Source: CALOBA01 sp942491465 (GTDB lineage Bacteria; Pseudomonadota; Gammaproteobacteria; Chromatiales; Chromatiaceae). From it: 62,110 nucleotides of DNA. The position numbers and the translations under genes are program-made. Position 1 is the first letter of the stretch; each line of letters begins with the position of its first letter. The notes under the pieces were generated by a model. The model was given only the letters and a program-made list of their open reading frames with translations, had not been told where the DNA came from and did not search any database. Location of the stretch: positions 1-62,110 of the forward strand of contig CALOBA010000034.1 of NCBI GenBank assembly GCA_942491465.1. The letters run 5' to 3'. Below are positions 54,125-62,110 of this stretch, piece by piece.

Positions 54125-54990
54125 ATAGGGGTAGGGAAGGCTTGCGCCTCCCCTCCCTCCGAACCGTACGTGCGGTTCTCCCGCATACGGCTCTCCAGTC
54201 GGTTGGGTCTTCAACGAGATCGGCTCGCGTTCGCATGGGCTGTCGTCAGGGAGAACAGCCGGTGGTCCGCGAAGAAGGCATTTGGCCATCGTAGGCTATA
54301 CCATTTGCCACCTTTGACCCCGTTACCCGGGGCCGCCAACATCCGCTCGTTCCACACGCTCGGTTCGACCTCACCGCCGTGGATCTCCGGTCTCTGACGC
54401 TTGTTTAGCCCCGAGGGGCACTGACGCTTCCGGCATTCCAGTCCTCCAAGTTTGTGAAGTTCACGAATCAACCTTCCTGCCCACCTTCACTGCGCGCGGC
54501 TTTGCTCTGCGCGCATTTCGTCCGCACCAGATCGACCCTGAGCAGGGCATGCCCCCCAGCTTCTTGAATGGACCGACGTCTCCGCCGCGTCAGCTCTTGA
54601 TCGTCCGGTCACGGACATTCGCAACTCAGCGGGCTCTGACTCCTGCCGACGCTCTCCAACGCCAGCAGGTCTCCCCGCTGACTGCGCCCCACCTTCCTGT
54701 CGTTCCACCCCCAACCACGTGATGCCGCCCATGGATCGCTTTGCACGCCAAGTCCCAGCGTCCACGGTGAGTTTCAGGCTTCGCCAACTCCCAGCGGGCT
54801 CGCCACGACACCCCTTTGATCCGGGTTCGTCATCCTGCAGACCGACAGTTCGCTTGCCGTGAAACAGTTCACTGGACTGTTTCACCTCCCCACCCCGCCT
54901 CACGACGACGCAGTTACCTTCGGCTACGGAGCTTCGGGTGACGTAGACACGGACTTGCACCGTGCTGATGAGACGCCCTCACGGGCGCAC
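54125..54990 (-). mobile_element. Group II intron with deleted reverse transcriptase
   Basis: On the minus strand the intron begins GTGCGCCCGTGAGGGCG at 54990 and carries the GTGCAAGTCCGTG block near 54950. Domain V (GAGCCGTATGCGGGAGAACC, then GCACGTACGGTTC) lies at 54193-54161, followed by domain VI (GGGGAGGCGCAAGCCTTCCC with a bulged A region) and the 3' end CCCTAT at 54125. Joining the flanks recreates the uninterrupted sequence seen in element D copy 1 (GCTCCCA/CAAA). At 866 bp it is far shorter than a full intron because the maturase/RT gene is mostly gone. It can move only with help from another intron's protein. Confidence 0.92.
54211..54471 (-). pseudogene. Internally deleted intron-encoded protein (ltrA remnant)
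   Basis: The frame contains the N-terminal signature of this RT subgroup (WNERMLAAPGNGVKGGKWYS) joined directly to the usual C-terminus (WPNAFFADHRLFSLTTAHAN, ending SRSR). The whole reverse transcriptase, X and DNA-binding regions, roughly 400 residues, are missing. The stop lies 17 bases before domain V, as in intact introns. Confidence 0.8.
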
Positions 54991-55088
54991 TGGGAGCGAT
55001 TTGCAATCGCGACTGCCGCGACGCGGAAGATCGCGACTGCAAGTCGCTCCCACAGCGCCGGTGGCCTCGGGACTTCCGCAGCGCTGCA
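54991..55088 (-). repeat. Element C/D hairpin, right arm beyond the intron
   Basis: In reverse it reads TGCAGCGCTGCGGAAGTCCC, then the hairpin GTGGGAGCGACTTGCAGTCG ... GCAAATCGCTCCC, matching element C copy 1 nearly base for base. CTAG follows at 55089-55092. The hairpin's last stem base is the intron insertion point. Confidence 0.85.
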
Positions 55089-55202
55089 CTAGGGGCGCCC
55101 CCGGCAGTTGAATAACGCGCCCCACTCGATGCCGGCGCGGGTCAGGGGTGTATCTTGTCGGCATTCCGCGTCTCGCCGACCTGTTGCCCAACGGAGCCTG
55201 CC

Positions 55203-56570
55203 ATGTCCAGCCCTGACCAAATCGCCGACGTCGTCATTCTCGGCGCCGGCCCCGCCGGCCTGTTCGCGGCCATGACCCTGGCCGAGGATCTCGACGTGCT
55301 CGTTGTCGACCGCCGCTCCCACGCCGGCGGCGCCGGCGGCTACACCGACGGCAAGCTCAACCTGTCGCCCCACATCGGCCTGGATCTGGGCGAGCTGCGG
55401 CTTACCGAGGCGCAGGCGGCGGCGCTGATCGACCAGGTCGACGCCGCCTTCCTCGCCCACGGTGCCGACCCCACCGTATACGGCGAGGACGAGGCCGCGG
55501 TCCGTGCCTGGCTGGAGCGGGTCTCCTGGGTGCGCCAACGCACGCCCAAGGGCGACTGGGACATCACCCTGGTGCCGGTCAAGCAGCGCCACATGGGCAC
55601 CGACTTTGCCCACCGGGTCACCGGGGCCATGGCCGATACCATCCGCGCGCGGGGCGGGCGGGTCGACCTCGGCACCGAGGTGACCGCTATCCATCGCACC
55701 GATGAGGGCGGCTTCCGGCTGACCACCGCCGCCGGCGCCATTCAGGCCCGCTGCCTGCTCGCCTGCCCCGGTCGCGAGGGCGCGCACTGGATGCGCGAGC
55801 AGGCGCGCAGCCTCGGCGCCAACACCGGCTGGGGCGCCATCGACATCGGCTGCCGGGTCGAGGTCGCCGCCGCCGTCTACGACGAGATCACCGCCACCCT
55901 GTACGACCCCAAGCTGGTCTTCGTCACCCCCACCTACCAGGACCGCACCCGCACCTTCTGCACCAACCCCGGCGGTCGGGTGCGCATCGAGGAGCATCAG
56001 GGCTTCCGCCTGGTGAACGGCGACGCGCTGAAGGCGCGCAAGACCGCCAACACCAACTTTGCCATCCTCAACACCGTCACCATGACCGAGCCCCTGCAGG
56101 ACACCGCCGAGATGGGTCGGCAGGTCGCCCGCTTCGCCAACTTCTGGGGCGGCGGCGACAGCCTGGTGGTGCAGCGGCTCGGAGATCTGCTCGCCGGGCG
56201 ACGCTCACGGCTGGAGACCTTCTTCGACGCCGCCACCGGCTTCGACAAGATGACGCCGACGCTGCCGCCGGGACCGGGCGTCACCCCGGGGGACATCGCC
56301 TTCGCCTATCCCGGACGCATCGTCCGCAACCTGGAAGAGAGCATCGCGCTGCTCACGCGGGTGCTGCCGGGGGTTGCCCACCCATCGACCACCATCTACA
56401 TCCCCGAGGTCAAGTTCTACGACGTGCGCTACCCCACCAGCGACGACCTGGAGACCAAGGTCCAGGGTCTGTTCGTGGCCGGCGACGGGGCGGGCAAGTC
56501 CCGCGGCATCATCGGCGCCGCCGTCAACGGACTGATGGCCGCCGGCGGCATCCGCCGACGCCTGAGCTGA
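55203..56570 (+). CDS. FAD-dependent oxidoreductase
   Basis: The 455-residue protein has an N-terminal dinucleotide fold (VVILGAGPAGLFAAMTLAED), a second flavin motif (DRRSHAGGAGGYTDGKLNLS), a middle domain with CLLACPGREGAHWM, and a C-terminal FAD motif (VQGLFVAGDGAGKSRGIIGA). This is the pattern of the HI0933/YtfL-like or FixC-like NAD(P)/FAD dehydrogenases. The gene starts at 55203 just after element C. It stands alone; the substrate is unknown, and a link to reductive metabolism in anaerobic phototrophs is only a guess. Confidence 0.85.
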   Translation: MSSPDQIADVVILGAGPAGLFAAMTLAEDLDVLVVDRRSHAGGAGGYTDGKLNLSPHIGLDLGELRLTEAQAAALIDQVDAAFLAHGADPTVYGEDEAAVRAWLERVSWVRQRTPKGDWDITLVPVKQRHMGTDFAHRVTGAMADTIRARGGRVDLGTEVTAIHRTDEGGFRLTTAAGAIQARCLLACPGREGAHWMREQARSLGANTGWGAIDIGCRVEVAAAVYDEITATLYDPKLVFVTPTYQDRTRTFCTNPGGRVRIEEHQGFRLVNGDALKARKTANTNFAILNTVTMTEPLQDTAEMGRQVARFANFWGGGDSLVVQRLGDLLAGRRSRLETFFDAATGFDKMTPTLPPGPGVTPGDIAFAYPGRIVRNLEESIALLTRVLPGVAHPSTTIYIPEVKFYDVRYPTSDDLETKVQGLFVAGDGAGKSRGIIGAAVNGLMAAGGIRRRLS

Positions 56571-56834
56571 CCGGAGGCCGTTGTCGTGGTCGAGCATGCG
56601 TTCACCGCGCTGACGACGGCAAAGAGCCCAACCTCGGCGGCGTTCGCCGCCAACGGCATCCGGGTCTGCGCTCACCCCGGTGCGGACTGTAAGATGGACG
56701 CTTATGCCCCCAATCCCCCTCGACCACGGGTTCTTTAAGGGGGCGCCGCAGCGACAGCCTCAGGCCGGGCCACGGCTCTCCGGATGGTCTCGCACATGTT
56801 CCCAACCCCAATCAACATCGACGAAGGAGTCACC

Positions 56835-58712
56835 ATGCGGCCTTGGCCCCTGTTTGCCCTGCTCATACCCCTCAACCTGCTACCGGCATCCCTGACAGCC
56901 GACGAGTCGTCCGCCCCGGAGGCACTGACCACCGTCGACCCGCAAATACCGGTTGAGGAGCTGGAGGTGATCCTCAAGCCCCTGACCAGGGGCCAGCTCG
57001 TTGTCGAGACCAACGCCTGGCAGGGGCTGGTCCAGACCAAGGCCGAGCAGATCGCCGCCGCCGAGGTCATCGTCCGGCGCCAGAACAACGAGATCGCCGA
57101 GGCGGCGGCCGTGCGCGAGCAGGCCGAACTGGCCAAGGAGCGGCTTGAGGCGGTGCGCACCCAAGCCGAGGAGGCCAGCGCCAGTGGCGACCCGGATGCC
57201 ATCGCCGATGTGCAGGAGGCCGCGCGCGAGGCCAAGGAGCAGATGACCGAGGTCCAGGCCCATGTCGACGCGGCGGCCGGCGCCGCCGAGCGCACGGCCG
57301 CCATGCGCGAGCGCATCGGCGAGCTGCAGCAGGATGGCGCCGACGCCGGCGCCGAGGACCTGGCGCAGACCGCCGAGGACGCCGCCGGCAGGGTCGCCGA
57401 CGCCCAAGATGCGATCGACCAGGCCATCGAGCAGGTCGGCAGCGACGAGTTGGTGGACGCGGTGCGCGAGGCACGCAGCGCCACCGATCAGGCCGCCGCC
57501 GCCACCGCTGCGGTCAGCGCCCAGGCCGATGCCGCCGCCGAGGCGGCGACCGAGGCGGAGGCAGGCGCCGAGGCGCTGGTGGCCGACGGCGAGGCCAGCC
57601 CCAAGCTGCTCGCCCGCGCCGAAGCCCTGGCCGCCGCCGAGGAGGCCAAGCGCCAAGAAAAGCGCATCCTATTGGAGACCGTCGCGAACATGCGCGAGGA
57701 GCGCAAGGTGCTGGTCGATCGTCTCAAGGCGGCGCTCGCGGCGCTGGAGGCCAAGACCGCCGACAGCGATGCCGACACGCTCGCCCTGATCACCGACCAC
57801 CGGCTCTACATCCGCGCCATCTCCGGCGTCGATGTGGATGTCCAGGACACCACCTCGGCCTGGATCGCCATCAAGGGCTGGGTCACCTCCGAGGAGGGCG
57901 GCATCCGACTGGGCCTGAATCTGCTGCGCTTCTTCGGCGTGCTGATCGCCGCCTGGGTGCTGTCGCGGCTGCTCAGCGCCGGTATCCACCGCGGCTTGCG
58001 CAGGGTGCGCGGCACCTCGCGGCTGCTGGAGGATTTCCTGGTCAAGATGACGCGCTGGGTGGTCATGGCCGTCGGCGTCATCATGGCCCTGGCCGCGCTG
58101 GAGGTCAGCGTCGGCCCGTTGCTCGCCGTCGTCGGCGCCGCCGGCTTCGTCATCGCCTTCGCCCTGCAGGACTCGCTGAGCAACTTCGCCAGCGGCATCA
58201 TGATCCTCCTGTTCCGGCCGTTCGACGTCGGTGACGTCGTCGATGCCGGCGGCGCCTCAGGCTCGGTCAAGTCGATGAACCTGATCTCCACCACCATCAA
58301 GACCTTCGACAACAAGATCATGGTGGTGCCCAACAACAAGATCTTCGGCGACGTGATCACCAACGCCACCGGGGTGGGCGAGCGCCGCGTCGATATGGAG
58401 TTCGGCATCGCCTACGACGCCGACATCGACCAGGCCCAGGCGATCTTGGAGGAAGTCATCGGCGCGCACCCGCAGGTCCTCAAAGACCCGGCCCCGACCA
58501 TCGCCCTGCATACCCTTGGCGACAGCTCGGTCAACTTCATCGTCCGCCCCTGGACGCGCACCGCCGACTATTGGGGTGTCTACTGGGACATCACCAAGAC
58601 GGTCAAGAAGCGCTTCGACGCCGCCGGCATCGGCATCCCCTTCCCGCAGCGCGACGTTCACCTGTATCTGCATGGCAGCGCCGAGCAGCTGGTGGCCAAG
58701 CAGGGCGGCTGA
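56835..58712 (+). CDS. MscS-type mechanosensitive channel with long periplasmic coiled coil
   Basis: The protein has 625 residues, with AAGGAG seven bases before the ATG at 56835. It has a signal peptide, then about 290 residues of Ala/Glu-rich coiled coil (KAEQIAAAEVIVRRQNNEIA, MTEVQAHVDAAAGAAERTAA). Three membrane helices follow (about 360-450), with the pore helix VVGAAGFVIAFALQDSLSNF, and the MscS beta and alpha-beta domains (FRPFDVGDVVDAGGASGSVK, VVPNNKIFGDVITNAT). It releases solutes on osmotic down-shock, in line with sucrose accumulation. Confidence 0.93.
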   Translation: MRPWPLFALLIPLNLLPASLTADESSAPEALTTVDPQIPVEELEVILKPLTRGQLVVETNAWQGLVQTKAEQIAAAEVIVRRQNNEIAEAAAVREQAELAKERLEAVRTQAEEASASGDPDAIADVQEAAREAKEQMTEVQAHVDAAAGAAERTAAMRERIGELQQDGADAGAEDLAQTAEDAAGRVADAQDAIDQAIEQVGSDELVDAVREARSATDQAAAATAAVSAQADAAAEAATEAEAGAEALVADGEASPKLLARAEALAAAEEAKRQEKRILLETVANMREERKVLVDRLKAALAALEAKTADSDADTLALITDHRLYIRAISGVDVDVQDTTSAWIAIKGWVTSEEGGIRLGLNLLRFFGVLIAAWVLSRLLSAGIHRGLRRVRGTSRLLEDFLVKMTRWVVMAVGVIMALAALEVSVGPLLAVVGAAGFVIAFALQDSLSNFASGIMILLFRPFDVGDVVDAGGASGSVKSMNLISTTIKTFDNKIMVVPNNKIFGDVITNATGVGERRVDMEFGIAYDADIDQAQAILEEVIGAHPQVLKDPAPTIALHTLGDSSVNFIVRPWTRTADYWGVYWDITKTVKKRFDAAGIGIPFPQRDVHLYLHGSAEQLVAKQGG

Positions 58713-58771
58713 GCCGGCCCCCGCCTCGGCGATCGATCCGCCGCGATCGGTCCGTGGGGCGGGGCGCCCCG

Positions 58772-59437
58772 CTATTGCCCTGCCGGACGCCAGCCCTCCT
58801 CATGGATCAAGGCGTCCAGGTCCAGCCTGGGCAGCCAGCCCCGTGCTTCGAGTTCGGGCTGGTCATGAAAGAAGGCGACATAGCCGACGCAGAGGTAGGC
58901 GATGGGAATCACATGCTCGGGGATTGCCAAGATCCCGCGCAGGGCGTCGTTGTGGATGATGCTGACCCAACCGACACCGAGATTCTCGGCCCGTGCCGCC
59001 AGCCAGAGGTTCTGCACGGCGCAAACGGCGCTGTACAGGTCCATCTCCGGGGTTGCGGTGCGGCCGATGACAACGGGCCCGGTGCGGGTACGGTCGCAGG
59101 TCACGCAGATGCCGAGCGGCGCCTCCAGGATGCCCTCCAGCTTGAGGGCGCGATAGCGTTGCGCCCGCGCGTCATCGAACAGCTCCGCCGCCTGCTCGTG
59201 GGCGATGGTGAAGGCGTCCTTGATGCGCTGCTTGGTCTCCCGCTTGCGCACCAACACGAAATCCCAGGGCTGCATGAAGCCGACGCTCGGGGCATGGTGA
59301 GCCGCCGTCAGGACACGCCGCAGCACATCATCGGGGATCGGGTCGGATTGGAATTCGCCGCGGACATCGCGGCGGGAGAAGATCGTTTTATAGACCGCGT
59401 CGCGTTCTTCGGGGGTGATAATCAATCGATACTCCAA
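58772..59437 (-). CDS. bluB: 5,6-dimethylbenzimidazole synthase BluB
   Basis: The 221-residue nitroreductase-fold flavoprotein has FSRRDVRGEFQSDPIPDDVL, AAHHAPSVGFMQPWDFVLV, DRTRTGPVVIGRTATPEMDL and RAENLGVGWVSII, diagnostic of BluB, which cuts FMN with oxygen to make the lower ligand of vitamin B12. The frame begins with a TTG codon at 59437 (MEYRLIITPEERD). The B12 may serve the radical SAM protein earlier in the window. The 129 bases to mdh hold no gene. Confidence 0.93.
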   Translation of the reverse strand: MEYRLIITPEERDAVYKTIFSRRDVRGEFQSDPIPDDVLRRVLTAAHHAPSVGFMQPWDFVLVRKRETKQRIKDAFTIAHEQAAELFDDARAQRYRALKLEGILEAPLGICVTCDRTRTGPVVIGRTATPEMDLYSAVCAVQNLWLAARAENLGVGWVSIIHNDALRGILAIPEHVIPIAYLCVGYVAFFHDQPELEARGWLPRLDLDALIHEEGWRPAGQ

Positions 59438-59566
59438 GGCGCCGAAACCGCAGAGACCCGAGCAATTACGGCATGGACGGGCATCCCCGATGTGGGGAAA
59501 TGCCGTGGTCGCCGCTGGGCGATCTCTGCGGCTCGGCGGCGCAGGCGAAGCGCCGTACGCGCCAGT

Positions 59567-60502
59567 CTACAGCCCGGTCTCGCCGACGGTCTTCTTGACC
59601 GAGGCAATGGTGGAGTCGAGCATCGTGCGCTCGTCGTCGCTCAGCGGGAAGTCGATGACGCGCTCGATGCCGCCGGCACCGATGACCGTGGGCACGCCGA
59701 TAAACAGCCCGTCGACGCCGAACTCGCCCTCGCAGAGCGCGGCGGCGGAGATGACCCGCTTCTTGTCCTTGAGGTAGGCATCAACCATCTCGAAGCAGGA
59801 CTGGGCAGGGCTGATGTAGGCGCTGCCGATGCCGTAGAGATTGACCAGCTCGGTACCGGCGTCGCGGGTGCGCTGGACGATGGACGCGATCTGCTCGGCG
59901 CTCAGCAGATCGGTGATGGGCACGCCGGCAACGGTGGCGGTGCGCACCAGCGGGACCATGCTGGGGCCGTGGCCGCCGAGGACGGTGGCGCAGACGTCCT
60001 TGTTGGACAGCCCGGTCTCCATGGCGATGAACGCGCGGAAGCGCCCGCCGTCCAAGGCCCCGGCCATGCCGCAGACGCGCTGCTTGGGCAGGCCGGAGAG
60101 CTTGTGGAAGGCGTAGACCATGGCATCCAGCGGGTTGGTGGTCAGGATGACGAAGGCATCGGGGGCATGGGCCTTGACCGCCTCGGCAACGCCGCGGGTG
60201 ATCTTGAGGTTGACGTTGAGCAGGTCGTCGCGGGACATGCCGGGCTTGCGCGGCACGCCGGCGGTGACCACGACGACATCGCAGCCCTCGAGGGCTGCGA
60301 AGTCGCCGGCGCCCATCAGCTTGGCGTCCTGACCACCGTGGGGCAGACCCTCGGCGATGTCCAGTGCCTTGCCGGCGACGAAATCGCCCTTTTCCGGGAT
60401 ATCGACGATGGTCACGTCGCCCAGCTCATGCTCGGCGAGCAGCAGGGCCAGGATGCCGCCGATCTGGCCGCCGCCGACGACGGCAATCTTGTTCCGTTTC
60501 AT
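59567..60502 (-). CDS. mdh: Malate dehydrogenase (LDH-like type)
   Basis: The 311-residue NAD enzyme has the nucleotide-binding KIAVVGGGQIGGILALLLAE, substrate Arg in TAGVPRKPGMSRDDLL, LTTNPLDAMVYAFHKLSG and catalytic His in LGGHGPSMVPLV. It interconverts malate and oxaloacetate in the TCA cycle. It lies directly downstream of the succinate dehydrogenase genes in the same direction, 33 bases after the sdhE-like stop, probably one TCA operon. Confidence 0.95.
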   Translation of the reverse strand: MKRNKIAVVGGGQIGGILALLLAEHELGDVTIVDIPEKGDFVAGKALDIAEGLPHGGQDAKLMGAGDFAALEGCDVVVVTAGVPRKPGMSRDDLLNVNLKITRGVAEAVKAHAPDAFVILTTNPLDAMVYAFHKLSGLPKQRVCGMAGALDGGRFRAFIAMETGLSNKDVCATVLGGHGPSMVPLVRTATVAGVPITDLLSAEQIASIVQRTRDAGTELVNLYGIGSAYISPAQSCFEMVDAYLKDKKRVISAAALCEGEFGVDGLFIGVPTVIGAGGIERVIDFPLSDDERTMLDSTIASVKKTVGETGL

Positions 60503-60535
60503 GACTTGATAAGACCCCTTGGTCGTTCGTGTTGG

Positions 60536-61498
60536 TTAGAGCCGGACGCTGACCGGCACCGTATGGAAATCGAGCTTCATGTCCTCGGCGCTCATGCCGC
60601 AGGCCAGTCCCACCAGCTCGGGCAGGTAGAGCATGGGCATCTGGAAGTCCTTGCCGGCGGCGGCGACGGCCTTGGGCTGGACGCCGTCGAGGTTCTTGAA
60701 GCAGAGCGGACAGGAGGTGACCATCAGGTCCACGTCCTGCTTGTGCGCACCCTCGAGCACGTTGCCGGTCATGGTCTTGGAGATCTCCGGGTTGGTCCAG
60801 GCGCCATGGTAGCCGCAGCAGGCGTTGCGGGTCTCATAGTCGACGATGTCGGCGCCGAGCACGCGCAGCACGTCCTCCAGCGAGGTCGGGTTGTCGGAGG
60901 ACTCGTAGCCCTGGATATCCGCCGGGTTGCGGGTATGGCAGCCGTAGAACGAGGCCACGCGCAGCCCGTGCAGGGGATGGGTGATGCGGTCGGCGAGCTT
61001 CTGCAGGCCGACGTCCTGGGCCAGGATGTACAGGGTGTGGGTGAGCTTGGCCTCGCCCTTGTACTCGATGTCGTCGACGGCCAGGATCTCGTTGACCTGG
61101 TCCAACAGCTTGGTGTCTTCGGCCAGGCGCTTCTGCACGTTGGAGATGACGTTGAAGCAGGTCGAGCAGGGGGTGAAGAACGGCAGCCCCATGCGCTCGG
61201 CGGCGGCCATGTTGCGGGCGTTGATGGCGAGCGAGGCCAGCTCGGAGCGCTCCTCGATGACGCCGGCGCCGCAGCAGACCGCATCCGGGATCAGGTGCAG
61301 GTCCACGTCGACCTTGTCGAACACCTGGCAGAGGATGTCGAAGAAGCGGGCATCGGCGCCCTAGAAGCAGCAGCCCGAGTAGAAGGCGTAGTGCAGGCGT
61401 CCGTCATCGGTGGGGATGGCCAGTACCGGGCCATCCAGGGCGGCCTCCGGCGACAGGTCGCCGACCAGATTGCGGGCATCGATCGTGGCGCTGCTCAT
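60536..61498 (-). CDS. SdhE/HdrB-like CCG-domain subunit, interrupted by an in-frame amber codon
   Basis: The full frame (MSSATIDARNLVGDLSPEAA to the TAG at 60536) would be about 319 residues. It has two CCG domains with cysteine motifs SGCCF...CCGAG, STCFN, CCGYHG and CPLCFKN, as in HdrB and the membrane-anchor-replacing subunit of type E succinate dehydrogenases. A TAG at 61363-61361 splits it after YSGCCF; the next start (GTG or ATG near 61324) would drop the first cysteine motif. A CAG-to-TAG change would explain it. Overlaps the sdhB stop by 4 bases. Confidence 0.8.
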
Positions 61499-62110
61499 GG
61501 CTTGACCTCCTGCGACTTGGCTTGGCGGGCCTGTTCGGCCTCGACCTCCCTGACCTTCTCCAGCACCTTGGCGGCGCCGTCCTTGCCGTCGAGGGTGCAG
61601 ACGCGGCGGGTCGGCTCGATGCCGTGCTTCTCCAGTCCCTTCTCGGCCGCCTCGATGGCATCCCAACCGCGGGTGCCGAAGACCACCACCGGCAGCATCG
61701 GCTTATTGACCTGACCGAACTTCTCGATGTCGGCCACATAGGCCTTGGCGCGGCGGGACCCCGGGGTGTCCTGGATACCGTCGTCGATGGTCAGCTTGCG
61801 GGCGCGGCGGATGGTATCCGCCGGGCGGGTGTCCTTGGGGCAGACGCGGATGCACTTGCGGCACTGCACGCAGGACCAGAGCCCTTGGTCGATGGCCGCC
61901 TGGTCGCGGGTACCTCTGAAGTTGTCGCGGGTGTCCACCGAGAAGCGGTTGGCCTTGGCAAAGGTCAGTGGACCGGCGTAGCCCTTGTCGGCCTTGACCG
62001 ACGAGCAGGCCGAGTAACAGGCGCCGCAGAGGATACAGTCGGTCATGTAGTCGAACTAGTTGAGCTCGTCCTGGCTCATCAGCGATTCACGGTCCAGGGC
62101 CTCGGGCACC
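61495..62110 (-). CDS. sdhB: Succinate dehydrogenase/fumarate reductase iron-sulfur subunit, 5' partial, with in-frame amber
   Basis: This is the C-terminal part of an SdhB-type protein; the gene enters from beyond the window end. It has TDCILCGACYSAC and CVQCRKCIRVCPKDTRPAD, the cluster motifs of the second ferredoxin-like domain, then an extra 90-residue tail (MLPVVVFGTRGWDAIEAAEK). At 62058-62056 the codon between DELN and FDYMTD is TAG, where a Gln (CAG) is the likely original. From a start at 62046 only the domain after the amber would be made. The stop overlaps the sdhE start (ATGA). Confidence 0.82.

Noticed and set aside
54487..54960. 157-codon frame inside the group II intron
   Set aside because: It overlaps the structured 5' domains of the ribozyme and starts within the conserved GTGCAAGTCC block; it is not a protein gene.
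61361..62058. Genome-wide reassignment of TAG to Gln, or pyrrolysine insertion
   Set aside because: Several intact genes in this window end in TAG with nothing homologous after it, and no pylT or similar gene was seen. Local suppression remains possible but unproven.

Overview
The window looks like chromosomal DNA of a halotolerant purple sulfur bacterium or a close relative (Gammaproteobacteria, probably Chromatiaceae). This is an inference from content: high G+C throughout, a bacterial type A RNase P RNA, an NhaD-type Na+/H+ antiporter, a two-domain sucrose-phosphate synthase (compatible solute), a secreted DsrE-like protein, a RuBisCO-like protein, several PEP-CTERM-type exported proteins and a succinate dehydrogenase carrying an HdrB-like (CCG-domain) subunit. 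No rRNA, tRNA, CRISPR array or prophage was seen.

Region 1 (0.1-14 kb) is mostly ordinary: two secreted proteins (one DUF6345-like), rnpB, nhaD, moaE, then a compact operon of a split transketolase (two subunits) and a RuBisCO-like protein, a membrane PAS protein, a B12-binding radical SAM protein, glutamine-dependent NAD synthase, a phosphodiester-glycosidase-like protein and an AhpD-like protein. Region 2 (14-24 kb) has a MASE1-PAS-GGDEF-EAL protein with degenerate catalytic motifs, a DsrE-like protein and an arsenic locus of the 1-arseno-3-phosphoglycerate type (arsR, GAPDH, arsJ, ArsP-like permease, small redox thioredoxin). A toxin-antitoxin pair and an opposing AGE-family lipoprotein gene lie inside that locus. 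Region 3 (24-38 kb) has a DegP-like protease without PDZ, PBP4, sucrose-phosphate synthase, a PspA-YqiJ-YqiK (flotillin) envelope-stress cluster and a histidine kinase with a response regulator that ends in an AraC domain.

Region 4 (38-55 kb) is an accessory, decaying zone. It holds PEP-CTERM-type surface proteins, a large Calx-beta/cadherin adhesin, IS4 transposase remnants, a 548-bp copy of the flotillin/response-regulator junction from 10 kb away, fragments of regulators and an antitoxin, a very large right-handed beta-helix membrane protein broken by frameshifts, a 21-copy hexanucleotide array and a group II intron whose reverse transcriptase has been deleted. Region 5 (55-62 kb) returns to core genes: an FAD-dependent oxidoreductase, an MscS channel with a long coiled coil, bluB, mdh, and the 3' part of an sdhB-sdhE(HdrB-like) operon in which both genes carry an in-frame amber codon.

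Four families of small palindromic or terminal-inverted-repeat elements, called A-D here, run through the window. One copy of C sits inside a copy of B with a visible CTAG target duplication. The group II intron sits inside a copy of D, so the intact D copy at 30.1 kb fixes its boundaries to the base.
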